64,000 nt of DNA from contig NZ_JAAONZ010000002.1 of the NCBI RefSeq assembly GCF_011602365.1, forward strand, positions 248,001-312,000. Reading direction: 5' to 3'. The notes below the pieces were generated by a model that did not search any database, was not told where the DNA came from, and saw only the letters and a list, made by a program, of their open reading frames with translations. This document shows, one piece after another, positions 39,513-47,493 of the stretch. A program made the position numbers and the translations under genes. The DNA comes from Pseudomaricurvus hydrocarbonicus. Lineage in GTDB: Bacteria > Pseudomonadota > Gammaproteobacteria > Pseudomonadales > Cellvibrionaceae. Positions within the stretch are counted from its first letter, which is position 1, and every line of letters starts with the position of its first letter.

Positions 39513-39557
39513 TGGTGGAGCCTAGCCGGATCGAACCGCTGACCTCTACACTGCCAG
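39513..39557 (-). tRNA. 3' fragment of a tRNA-Ala-like gene; probable left attachment site (attL)
   Basis: Read leftward the sequence runs CTGGCAGTGTAGAGGTCAGC, then the T-loop GGTTCGATCC and the 3' end GGCTCCACCA. From the anticodon loop on it resembles gammaproteobacterial tRNA-Ala (GGTCAGCGGTTCGATCC... GCTCCACCA), with a T-stem mismatch. No 5' half follows to the right (39558-39640). A tRNA 3' end left with its terminator is the classic trace of tyrosine-recombinase integration. The intact tRNA would lie at the other end of the element, outside this window to the right. Confidence 0.75.
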
Positions 39558-40012
39558 TAATACACGGACAAAAAAGTAAGCAATTGATTTTTATGGGGTT
39601 TTATAGGAAACCGCTTTTTCGTCAATTATGGCATTGCAAGGCAGATGCGAATAACCAAAATGACCTAATCTAACAACGAATTTGCGGGCACTGAGGAAGA
39701 TTGTTGCTACCCCGGGAAGGGTGGCCAATGACTTGGCGAATAATATGCCTAGGCATGGCTTTAACGACAGTATATGACCTGGACACAATGACCACCGACC
39801 AGTATCAGCTTTGCAAGAAGTAGAGCATTAACTTGATTGTGCCAGTCTATGGCTCCATTCGGCTTAATAGCCAGAAACTGTTAAGAGCATTAACGTGTAA
39901 ACCAAATGAACTACATAAACGAATAAAAAGCAATAGCTTTATGAAAAAAAAATTTGACAAGCAGAGAGACTAAATGCGACATTGGGATGTGGCTTATTAA
40001 AAGCCTGGAGAT

Positions 40013-40043
40013 TGCCGTTACTGTCTCGTACACAGTAACGGCA
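40013..40043. repeat. Perfect 12-base-stem hairpin
   Basis: TGCCGTTACTGT (40013-40024) and ACAGTAACGGCA (40032-40043) pair exactly around CTCGTAC. It contains CTGT-N7-ACAG, one base short of a LexA box. No T-run follows, so it is not a typical terminator. Confidence 0.7.
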
Positions 40044-40217
40044 TTCAAGTCATTAACAAGCTCAGCTTTGATTAAAGACTTATGTAACTAAACACCTTAA
40101 TAGGTGTAAACTATTTGGGCTACAGAAATAAAGTAATCTATATAGATTGCTTTGTAAACCATTAAATTTACATTTTTCTTGTCATTCCGCTGGGCTACCA
40201 CTCCTAAGGAGAAAGGT

Positions 40218-40322
40218 ATGCCATATGACGTTGATGATCTTAAAGATCTGATATTGTTCTTCGGTGCACTACGCCATCTAATAAGATGGTTACGTGACCT
40301 CGTCAAAAAAATTCGTTTTTAA
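40218..40322 (+). CDS. 34-residue cationic amphipathic peptide gene
   Basis: A near-ideal ribosome site AAGGAG (40206-40211) lies six bases before ATG 40218. The frame encodes 34 residues: an acidic start (MPYDVDDLKD), a hydrophobic middle (LILFFGAL) and a basic end (RHLIRWLRDLVKKIRF). Drawn as a helix it is amphipathic with a strongly positive C-terminus, like membrane-active peptides and small type I toxins. A strong terminator follows 12 bases after the stop. I recognise no family. Its place at the prophage edge, next to an AbiC-like gene, suggests an accessory or host-modifying gene. Confidence 0.65.
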   Translation: MPYDVDDLKDLILFFGALRHLIRWLRDLVKKIRF

Positions 40323-40333
40323 TAATTAAGTCT

Positions 40334-40362
40334 TGGCCCAGCTAAGCTCTGGGCCACTTTTC
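40334..40362 (+). terminator. Terminator of the 34-aa peptide gene
   Basis: Stem TGGCCCAG / CTGGGCCA (40334-40341 and 40349-40356), loop of 7, then CTTTTC. A separate transcription unit ends here. Confidence 0.82.
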
Positions 40363-40477
40363 AAACTTTTATATGCGGCCTTATGGTGGCAGGCTTCGTT
40401 GCACCCATTTATAGGCTGGAACAACAAACCATCTATTAATTTTTTCAATTATAAACAACAAAGGACATCGGAACTTC

Positions 40478-41266
40478 ATGGAAGAACCAAAAAACAACCC
40501 CACCTCTGTAGATAACGATTTACTTGAGTCAACGTCATGGGGAGTTGTAGTAATACCAGTACTCCTTATCCTCGTTTACTTTATCTGGTTTTATGCCATC
40601 AACGGAAAGGGACTGTCTGAAAACCCCTCTGATTGGGGCACCTTTGGGGACTATTTAGGCGGTATTATAAATCCATTGATCGCTTTTTTTGCCTTAATGT
40701 GGCTTGTCAAATCTGTGCGGATTCAAAGAATAGAACTACAGGCCACCAGAAAAGAACTTAAAGAAGCTGCTCAAGCTCAGTTACGAACGGCTATACATTA
40801 TGAAGACATGAAAAAAATCGAAGACTGTAGGGTATATGTTGAGTCAATGACGAAAATGGCTTTTGAGTCAAAGCTCATTGCATCAGGTTATAACGGGTCA
40901 TTACCCAATAATTGCATACTCTACTCCAAGGAAATTATACTTAAGCTAAGAAAAGAGTTTCGAGATGAAAACCTGGAGGAATTGAAAGATATATCATACA
41001 AAGTCCAATCTATTAAAGGCGGACTAGAAGCATGGGCATTAGCTCATGGCGATCAGCACTGTTATGCGGTCGAATATCATAAGGCCTACATGAAAGATTT
41101 TGTGATTGCCTTATGGTCGCTTTTATTAATCGATGATGATGCAGTCTTATTTTTCACAAACCAAGCGAATATTTACTCAGACATGCTCGAAAATTGGCGG
41201 TTAAAAAGAGACAAATTAAACGATCACATCCATGGTTCAAACTTTGCGGTATCTGACACGCTATAA
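40478..41266 (+). CDS. AbiC-like putative phage abortive infection membrane protein
   Basis: 262 residues. Two membrane helices near the N-terminus (about 20-40 and 58-78) are separated by the segment SDWGTFGDYLGGIINPLIAF, which with the following RIQRIELQATRKELKEAAQA coiled coil is typical of proteins annotated as putative phage abortive infection (putAbiC) proteins. The rest is a soluble alpha-helical domain. Low GC, opposite in direction to the late operon, and near attL: probably a lysogenic accessory gene that excludes other phages. Confidence 0.75.
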   Translation: MEEPKNNPTSVDNDLLESTSWGVVVIPVLLILVYFIWFYAINGKGLSENPSDWGTFGDYLGGIINPLIAFFALMWLVKSVRIQRIELQATRKELKEAAQAQLRTAIHYEDMKKIEDCRVYVESMTKMAFESKLIASGYNGSLPNNCILYSKEIILKLRKEFRDENLEELKDISYKVQSIKGGLEAWALAHGDQHCYAVEYHKAYMKDFVIALWSLLLIDDDAVLFFTNQANIYSDMLENWRLKRDKLNDHIHGSNFAVSDTL

Positions 41267-41288
41267 CCTACCCTAAAATCAACCAACC

Positions 41289-41317
41289 CAGGGCGCCAAA
41301 GCAGCTATAGCGCCCTG
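41289..41317. terminator. Hairpin between convergent AbiC-like and UmuD'-like genes
   Basis: Stem CAGGGCGC / GCGCCCTG (41289-41296 and 41310-41317) overlaps the stop of the leftward gene. A bidirectional terminator is possible but there is no good T-run on either side. Confidence 0.45.
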
Positions 41318-41673
41318 TGATACCTAACAGAGGCGATCACCACCCCCTCAAGCAACAGGTCCTCATACCCGCTGATGTTGATTGGCGGGTATTTGTCGTT
41401 GGCAGACAGTAGGCGTGACTCCCTAGTATCGATCACTTTGCAGGTGAGTTCGCCGTTGAGGGCTGCTATGACGATGTCGCCATGGACTGGATCTACTGCC
41501 CTATCCACGATGAGCAGATCCTGATCGAAGATACCCAGGCCTTGCATGGAGTCACCCGAGGCTCTGGCCAGGTATGTGGCGGCAATATTTTTGATCAAGT
41601 GTTCATCAAGGCTCAACAGGAGCTCTGATGTCTCAGGATCGGTGTCATCGGATTGGTAAGGGACTAGTTTCAT
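41305..41673 (-). CDS. Prophage UmuD'/HumD-like protein under LexA control
   Basis: 122 residues, close kin of the chromosomal UmuD at 13831 (both have SLDEHLI, then [15 protein letters not shown] and IFD-DLLIVDR). The dyad is kept: Ser42 in ASGDSM and Lys79 in LTCKVID. But the N-terminal arm is about six residues shorter and the Ala-Gly cleavage site and its FPSP surroundings are missing; instead it reads YQSDDTDPETSE. It is thus already in the shape of processed UmuD', like HumD of phage P1. No umuC is beside it, so it must act with host UmuC or as an inhibitor. A perfect LexA box stands upstream at 41686. Confidence 0.88.
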   Translation of the reverse strand: MKLVPYQSDDTDPETSELLLSLDEHLIKNIAATYLARASGDSMQGLGIFDQDLLIVDRAVDPVHGDIVIAALNGELTCKVIDTRESRLLSANDKYPPINISGYEDLLLEGVVIASVRYHRAL

Positions 41674-41685
41674 AATCTACCTATA

Positions 41686-41701
41686 CTGTATATTTAAACA
41701 G
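41686..41701 (-). promoter_or_regulatory. LexA (SOS) box of the prophage UmuD'-like gene
   Basis: CTGT-ATATTTAA-ACAG, inside the longer palindrome-like TATACTGTATATTTAAACAG. It ends 12 bases upstream of the start codon at 41673. Perfect consensus. Confidence 0.93.
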
Positions 41702-41732
41702 TATAGCTTGAGATTTTTCTACTTGCCAAGGG

Positions 41733-42029
41733 TCAGTTCTGGCCATCCTTGGTGTAGTTGAACTGGATCCAGCCAAACATCCGGACCATGGCAAAATAGA
41801 ACAGCGCCTGGCACCACCGGATTAACCGGGCGAGCCCCCTAAACCGCAGGGTGTCGCGGCGCATGGCTTGGAAGAATTTCCAATCGCACTCAAACCGTCG
41901 TATTTCGTCCCCGCCCTGCTCGTAGCCTTCATCGTGCTTGTTGCAGCTGGCCTCGAAGAACCAGTCAAAAAGCATGGCTTTTAGCCAGCGAGGCAACCAA
42001 CCGGGACCGCAGCCGTTGGCCTTGATCAT
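41733..42029 (-). CDS. Phage protein with phospholipase A2-like motif
   Basis: 98 residues. The N-terminal half reads NGCGPGWLPRW, then ASCNKHDEGYEQGGD. A Gly-rich CGPG loop followed at about 20 residues by C-x-x-H-D-x-x-Y is the calcium-loop plus His-Asp plan of phospholipase A2 folds, also found in parvovirus capsids. The later part has two hydrophobic or amphipathic helices. It overlaps the end of the 122-aa tail gene by 4 bases, so it belongs to the tail operon. It might act on host lipid during entry or lysis; activity is inferred. Confidence 0.6.
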   Translation of the reverse strand: MIKANGCGPGWLPRWLKAMLFDWFFEASCNKHDEGYEQGGDEIRRFECDWKFFQAMRRDTLRFRGLARLIRWCQALFYFAMVRMFGWIQFNYTKDGQN

Positions 42030-42394
42030 AACGCCCGCACCAGCCCATCCGTTGTGCCGTCGGCCCAGAATTTATACAGGGTCTCGGCAGGCACGCTGAT
42101 GACTGTCGCACCTATGGTGACATTCGTCGTATAGGTGTCGCTGGCATTGTAGACCTGAAAGACGCGCTTATTGGCGCCGAACGTTACCGCCTGGTTGGCT
42201 GTATGCCCGGACACTGAAAATACTTGGTAGGTTTTCATATCCGCATCGGATACTGCGGCATCACCAGCGGATACATTAACTGCAGTCCAATCGTTTGCCG
42301 CGGCCTCCAAAGCCCTGAAGGCGGCGTTGGCTGTAGCGAATTGATCAATCTGACCGTCAGCCAGCTCTGTAATTCCTAAAATTGGTGTTGTCAT
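42026..42394 (-). CDS. Phage tail-associated protein, DUF2793-like start
   Basis: 122 residues. MTTPILGITELADGQIDQFATANAAFRALEAA resembles, piece by piece, the start of DUF2793-type tail proteins; the remainder is beta-rich and Thr/Val-rich, like a small fibre head. It follows the large tail-tip gene directly (2-base gap). Probably part of the receptor-binding tip. Confidence 0.6.
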   Translation of the reverse strand: MTTPILGITELADGQIDQFATANAAFRALEAAANDWTAVNVSAGDAAVSDADMKTYQVFSVSGHTANQAVTFGANKRVFQVYNASDTYTTNVTIGATVISVPAETLYKFWADGTTDGLVRAL

Positions 42395-42396
42395 TT

Positions 42397-45300
42397 TTAT
42401 AAGTCCGGAAAGGGTTGATTTGGATATGTATAGTCATCGGTATACCTACAAATTCCAGCCGTAACGCGAAGCTCATCGATAAGTCCATTTAGATCCCGCC
42501 CTGTATTGGTCGGGTCTCGGCCAATGTAAATATTGTTTGTTGATGAACCAATACTGCTGCCTCCCGAAGAAAACGCCTCTAGATTTCCATCTACAAAAAG
42601 ATAAACATCATCATTATTTCTAGTTATTGCGACCCTATGCCCTAGCCCATCGTCAACCAATGAAGACGATGATATATTTACGGCAACTGTACCTGTATTT
42701 GTGAAACACACCAATGCTAGCTCTCCAGTGCTTGAAACAACAAGAGCCATTCCTCTTGAACTAACAGTTGGTCGATCATTATAAATTGATTGGATTCGTC
42801 CAGGCTCAAGAACCTTAATCCAGCATTCTAAAGTAAATAATTGATTTTCTGAGATAGTAAGACTGTTTGCTCTTGGTATTGTTAAGAAGTCTCCAGCCCC
42901 ATCAAATGAACCAGACTGAACATATAAAGCACCAGTTGCAGAGGTGGTAACATTTCCATTTGCAGTCAGCACATTGGCCGAATTGGATGAGTCAGAGAAG
43001 TCACCGTCAAAATGAAGAAGCAAGCTAACGTTATTAAAATATTTATCTGTTCCAGGAAGAGTAAATGATGACTCAAGGACATTACCCCTGCCAATTATGC
43101 TGCTTATCTGATAAATATTAACGTAAATAGTATTTTGCACCACTCCAAAATCGGATATTTGATCAAGCTCTGGGTAAACAAACGAGAAATTTGGACTAGA
43201 AATAGTATCAGCCGTTAATATCCTTTTTACCCCGCCCCCAGGCCCGTCTAAAATTTCTGCCTCAAATGACAATATAGATTCGGAAATTGGCTGAATTCCC
43301 GTAGACCACCATGATGCTGGATAGCGAGTTCTTTCCTGAGCCCCAAAAATCCAGTCGTCACCGTCAAGCTCGCCTTCAGGGAAAATAGGAGCATAGGGTC
43401 TAAAATTAACGCCACGATATGTAAAGGGAAATGGCTCAGCGTCATCTATTTCCTGCCCAAAAGTCACGGCCTTGTAAAGGCTCTGAACACCTAGGCGTTG
43501 TATGTTTGCTCCGACCAATGCCGCACTATTACCAGAAATTTTAATGATTCTGTCACCAGCCTCATGTGTGCCAGTGTACTGCACCGTATCGCGCAAACCT
43601 CTGAGTAATCCAGACAGCGTGACCGTACCATCTGCATTGGCTGCCGCATCGATGTAGCGCATTAACTCCCAGCGGCCATCGTCACCATAGGCAACAAAAT
43701 TTTGCCCAGTCATCATTTGCGCCTCAGTCACCGATGTGAACTCACCAGATAGCGTGACAATATTTAATTCATCGGTGCGATTGATAACAAAGCCGTCATC
43801 AGCAGGCAAAATATCGACAGCAACACCACTGGTTGAGTTTGCGGCCAAACCTGTTGTAGCCGAATATGTTTGACCGCTATCTGTAGAGCGCAGGAGCGAT
43901 CCACCTGGCCAACTACCAACACCGTACATCGCCATCAAAAATGAGGCTGTATCCTGCTCATCTAAAATCATGGGGACATCAAGCAGAACAGCCGTAGCGT
44001 CCGAAACTAAATCCAACCCTGGCGGTATGTAGTTATTTTCACCGGCTACTGCATCAGATGTCCAAAGCGATGGCGCTGATAACTTGCCAGAAATACTCAA
44101 CACCTGAGAGCTGGATTCCGCCCTGCTAGCAATACGCACTTGATAGGTTCTATCAGGAGTTTCGATATTAACGACATCCGAAGGCTTGAGGTGCAAATAT
44201 TCTTGCGGCAGCGTAAAGCTCATTGACATCCGCTCTGTATGCCGGGCACGCATCAGAATGTCGACAATTTTATTGGCTTTCTCTTGCGTCATGGCCAGCG
44301 GGAAATCGACCACCTCTTCAACGGCAGACTGAACAGGATATGTTGATTCTGCAGTGCCTTTATTTTGCTCCCTGTCTTGATCTTTGAATGTTATGGTCAT
44401 CTTGCGTGGCAGCTGTTGGTCCATCTCGCGATCAATTAATAGTTGGTTGCTGCTATCGCCACCAATATCTACTGCACCCAAATCTTGATAGGGAATAGTT
44501 TCAGATGCAGCGCCACCACGATTGACGCAGGTTAAACCATAGCCATCTTCGATAATATCAAACAGGAATGCAGCCTGAAGCACACCAAGAGCACCACGCG
44601 TGCCACCCGTTGCAGCAAAGCCGTCAACGGTATCAACTAGCTCACTAGTATCTATATCAGCCGCAGAAATATTCGCCCGCTCAACGATAGATTCAACCAC
44701 ATCTGAAAGCTGCTCGGCGCCTATGACGACCGAGTATAACTGCCATTTTTCGAACGTTAAATTATCATCTATGGTTGAATAATACCCTCTCAATAAAACA
44801 CCCTGCTCAATAGCGAACTCAGCATAACCAAACCCAACCAATGCCGGATCTATTGTGAATGAATCATCAAGATCTAGAGTTAGCGCATTAAAAACATTGA
44901 ACCTACTAAGTTGCTGACTTGTTAGTTCTCCATGACCAACATAAAGCAGCCCAGTGTCATGCCACATCCTTACAAATCCTGATACAAAATGACCTCCAGA
45001 TATTCCATGATTCACACTGAGTAATGGTGAATTTAAGTCATCATCCCAAATGTGAATTTGGGCACTATCAATAGAATACATGATTCCAGATGAGGACACG
45101 CAAACTGCCAACGGCTGCAGTGATGGGGTAATACTACGAAGCCCAGAAAGAGTTTGCCGGTAGAGGTTGTCAATATAATAGCCAACAAGATGACCATTAC
45201 GCTTTTGATAGCCTCCTGATGAATATCTTAAATTTGCAATACCAACAAGATCAGGCCATAAATTCTCTAAATTGGTTTCGCCGCCAAAATCAATATTCAG

Positions 45301-46236
45301 TCCCGTTTGCGGGATCCACGTTCCATCACTAACGGTAATTTTAGATTGATACGGAAAACCAACAAATGATTGATAATATTGCTCATAACTCGACTCCTCA
45401 GGGTATGAGTTTGTCCAGTTAGCCAGCATAGCCGCTGATGAGTTGATTGTTAGCTTGTGGATGACCGGGTCAAATGTATTGCCAGGGGATGTCGAGATTG
45501 AATTGGATTCAATTATTTGAGGGTCGATTTCAGGAACGCACACAATCTCCGCCCGCAAAGCAGCACCAGTCAGACTATTGCCATAATCTGCCATGTGCAC
45601 GTCATACATCATCAGGTACATGGTGCCTTCGTATGACTCTGCATTTGCAGCACCCACAATTGAGGCTATGCGTGCGTTAGGCGTGGTTTGGGTGCCATCG
45701 TAAAAAGCAAATTTATTGCTGTTTTTAGTAGCCTGAATAACTGCCCCCATAATGGCACCAGAACTGTAGTAAGGTGCCAGGTCTGGGGTTGCAGTCGCAT
45801 CATAAAACAGCCGGTTACCCAGCCACAGGCGCCGCAGCTTTGCCCCCGGGCGTGCATTGCCCAGTGCAACTGCCCATGTGCCGTAATAGTCGACAACCTC
45901 GACGGTTGACCCACCACCACCCCCTTTCCCACCGGACTCTTCTTCAGTGACAACGCGCTTGAGCTTGCCGTTTTCGAAATAGATGATATTGCCGGACACA
46001 ATTGGGGAGCCGTAAAAGTCCGGCTTTTCTATACCGTAGGTCGAGGTTTGAAATTCAAGCTGATTGTCTGGCGGGGCTTTGATCTTTGGCCCTTCTTGCG
46101 GATCAATGACACCACCAATACCAGCACCGATAACAAATCCCTGAGCAGCCGTGGCGGGGTTATACCCCCCACCAAAAAACCCAACTACCGCACCGACAAT
46201 ACCGCCGACAATCTGGCCAGCAGACATATCACTCAT
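42397..46236 (-). CDS. Large tail-tip / host-specificity protein with C-terminal LamG domain
   Basis: 1279 residues. The N-terminus has two Gly-rich hydrophobic stretches (AGQIVGGIVGAVVGFFGGG) followed by sequences of the GTA gp13-like / Phage-tail_3 type (PKIKAPPDNQLEFQTSTYGI; the later ITFKDQDREQNKGTAES region). Residues about 1065-1275 form a laminin-G/concanavalin-like domain (LLHFDGDFSDSSNS; FTLECWIKV; DGNLEAFSSGG; NGLIDELRVT) that often binds glycans. It is thus probably the baseplate hub with a receptor-binding end. Its start overlaps the NlpC/P60 gene by 4 bases. Confidence 0.85.
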   Translation of the reverse strand: MSDMSAGQIVGGIVGAVVGFFGGGYNPATAAQGFVIGAGIGGVIDPQEGPKIKAPPDNQLEFQTSTYGIEKPDFYGSPIVSGNIIYFENGKLKRVVTEEESGGKGGGGGSTVEVVDYYGTWAVALGNARPGAKLRRLWLGNRLFYDATATPDLAPYYSSGAIMGAVIQATKNSNKFAFYDGTQTTPNARIASIVGAANAESYEGTMYLMMYDVHMADYGNSLTGAALRAEIVCVPEIDPQIIESNSISTSPGNTFDPVIHKLTINSSAAMLANWTNSYPEESSYEQYYQSFVGFPYQSKITVSDGTWIPQTGLNIDFGGETNLENLWPDLVGIANLRYSSGGYQKRNGHLVGYYIDNLYRQTLSGLRSITPSLQPLAVCVSSSGIMYSIDSAQIHIWDDDLNSPLLSVNHGISGGHFVSGFVRMWHDTGLLYVGHGELTSQQLSRFNVFNALTLDLDDSFTIDPALVGFGYAEFAIEQGVLLRGYYSTIDDNLTFEKWQLYSVVIGAEQLSDVVESIVERANISAADIDTSELVDTVDGFAATGGTRGALGVLQAAFLFDIIEDGYGLTCVNRGGAASETIPYQDLGAVDIGGDSSNQLLIDREMDQQLPRKMTITFKDQDREQNKGTAESTYPVQSAVEEVVDFPLAMTQEKANKIVDILMRARHTERMSMSFTLPQEYLHLKPSDVVNIETPDRTYQVRIASRAESSSQVLSISGKLSAPSLWTSDAVAGENNYIPPGLDLVSDATAVLLDVPMILDEQDTASFLMAMYGVGSWPGGSLLRSTDSGQTYSATTGLAANSTSGVAVDILPADDGFVINRTDELNIVTLSGEFTSVTEAQMMTGQNFVAYGDDGRWELMRYIDAAANADGTVTLSGLLRGLRDTVQYTGTHEAGDRIIKISGNSAALVGANIQRLGVQSLYKAVTFGQEIDDAEPFPFTYRGVNFRPYAPIFPEGELDGDDWIFGAQERTRYPASWWSTGIQPISESILSFEAEILDGPGGGVKRILTADTISSPNFSFVYPELDQISDFGVVQNTIYVNIYQISSIIGRGNVLESSFTLPGTDKYFNNVSLLLHFDGDFSDSSNSANVLTANGNVTTSATGALYVQSGSFDGAGDFLTIPRANSLTISENQLFTLECWIKVLEPGRIQSIYNDRPTVSSRGMALVVSSTGELALVCFTNTGTVAVNISSSSLVDDGLGHRVAITRNNDDVYLFVDGNLEAFSSGGSSIGSSTNNIYIGRDPTNTGRDLNGLIDELRVTAGICRYTDDYTYPNQPFPDL

Positions 46237-46664
46237 TGAATGACCTCATAACAGGCAACGATGCGGCTCATCCACCACTCATCGAGAGGATTTGAGGTGA
46301 CTTTTTTGGCCGTCGAGTAGGCGTGAATGATTTCGTTGCCGTCATAGATGGCGACGTGCTGGGGATCGCGTTTTATACGAAACAGGATGATGCACTCAGC
46401 CACTGGGAATGGGATTTGACGCAGATTGACTTGCGAGTCCAGATGGTTTTTGAGTGTCTTTCCATCTGGATTTCGGTTGTAGCCCTTCACATCGGTGTGC
46501 TCAACGCCAAAACGCTGCATCGCGATGGATACCATACCGGCGCAATCAATGCCCACTGCTGGGTTACGGCCCTGGTGTAGAAACGGCACACCCATAAGCT
46601 CGCGGGCGTGATCTGATAATTTAATTGGCTTCAAACTTGGCCACCTGTGAGGTAACGGGAACAT
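46233..46664 (-). CDS. NlpC/P60 cell-wall peptidase of the tail tip
   Basis: 143 residues of the NlpC/P60 papain-like fold: catalytic Cys in VGIDCAGMV (about residue 41), His in PQHVAIYD and a further polar residue in EIIHAYS. In GTA-like tails this protein opens peptidoglycan during DNA entry. The first ATG (46664) lies inside the preceding gene; TTG at 46634 is another possible start. Confidence 0.85.
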   Translation of the reverse strand: MFPLPHRWPSLKPIKLSDHARELMGVPFLHQGRNPAVGIDCAGMVSIAMQRFGVEHTDVKGYNRNPDGKTLKNHLDSQVNLRQIPFPVAECIILFRIKRDPQHVAIYDGNEIIHAYSTAKKVTSNPLDEWWMSRIVACYEVIQ

Positions 46665-47493
46665 AGCTATAACCGCCGAAATGAACGCGGTTTGAGTGTT
46701 TGCCGGTGCAATCTTCTTTGCCCCGCTTGCGGCAACCGGCGATCATTTGGTATGCGTCACCAACTTGTGGCGGGTAATAGAACGGGGATGATGTGACGAT
46801 CTTGCCGCCTGACTGCGTGAAAGACCTGACGTTCTGGCGCGGCTGGCCTGCGTTTTGACCGGTAGTGAAAATGATTTCGCCATTGCCAAACCAATCATCG
46901 GCTTCTGGTCGGGTGCTGTCGTAAAAGTTAGCGCTGTCGTCAACCGATGTGATGGTGCCTGTGACGATAAAATCGTCTTTATCCAGCTGGCATTTAGACT
47001 CGCGATACGGGACCACGCCAGTATCCAAGTGGTAGTCACAAAATGTGTAGATGCACTGTGCTGAATAGATGTCCTGATTATTTTGGTTAAGCCGATCGCG
47101 CTGGCCCATGAGCTGAGTGGTATAGCGTCCGTCTTGATCCATGATTTTACCGACGGTGAATCGGGCTATGGGCTCTTCGTCTTCTACCGGTAATGACCAG
47201 TCTGTGGCGAATACATAAACCTGAGCACCATCCCACTTACCGCTGTGGACCTGCTCGCGGTCGATGTGGTTCAGGTCTTCGACAAAGCCGAAGTCAATGA
47301 CGGCCCCACCGCCCTCCGCCTGTGACTGAATGTTGCTGGTGGTCGTGTGAAGACCGCCGAAATAATTGACGTATGCGCCACCACCCTGGCTGACCAACAG
47401 GTCATGTGGGTACTGGGCTGCAATCCGTTCTATGGTGCCGTCCAGCGCCTCTATGCGCATCATCAGGGTTCTACGTTCTGCTACTGCTGTCAT
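46621..47493 (-). CDS. DUF2163 / BR0599-type tail-tip protein
   Basis: 290 residues. The C-terminal GCRKRGKEDC and HFGGYSYVP segments are the Cys-containing signature of the BR0599/DUF2163 family, one of the GTA-like tail-tip set. It lies between DUF2460 and NlpC/P60 genes in the standard order and overlaps the DUF2460 stop by 4 bases. Confidence 0.85.
   Translation of the reverse strand: MTAVAERRTLMMRIEALDGTIERIAAQYPHDLLVSQGGGAYVNYFGGLHTTTSNIQSQAEGGGAVIDFGFVEDLNHIDREQVHSGKWDGAQVYVFATDWSLPVEDEEPIARFTVGKIMDQDGRYTTQLMGQRDRLNQNNQDIYSAQCIYTFCDYHLDTGVVPYRESKCQLDKDDFIVTGTITSVDDSANFYDSTRPEADDWFGNGEIIFTTGQNAGQPRQNVRSFTQSGGKIVTSSPFYYPPQVGDAYQMIAGCRKRGKEDCTGKHSNRVHFGGYSYVPVTSQVAKFEAN

Larger units (their letters stand above)
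38525..40217. other. AT-rich non-coding junction between accessory genes and prophage
   Basis: About 1.7 kb without a convincing gene. It contains a 14-base inverted repeat (39278-39326), a terminator and 3' tRNA fragment (39459-39557) and a 12-base-stem hairpin (40013-40043). A rightward frame ending in TAA at 39164 reads through about 65 codons with no start and no family I recognise; it may be a gene remnant. Such debris beside a tRNA fragment is usual for a repeatedly used integration site. Confidence 0.6.

Noticed and set aside
40021-40035. CTGT-N7-ACAG as a third LexA box
   Set aside because: Spacing is one base short of the consensus and it is part of a longer perfect hairpin, about 180 bases from the nearest gene.
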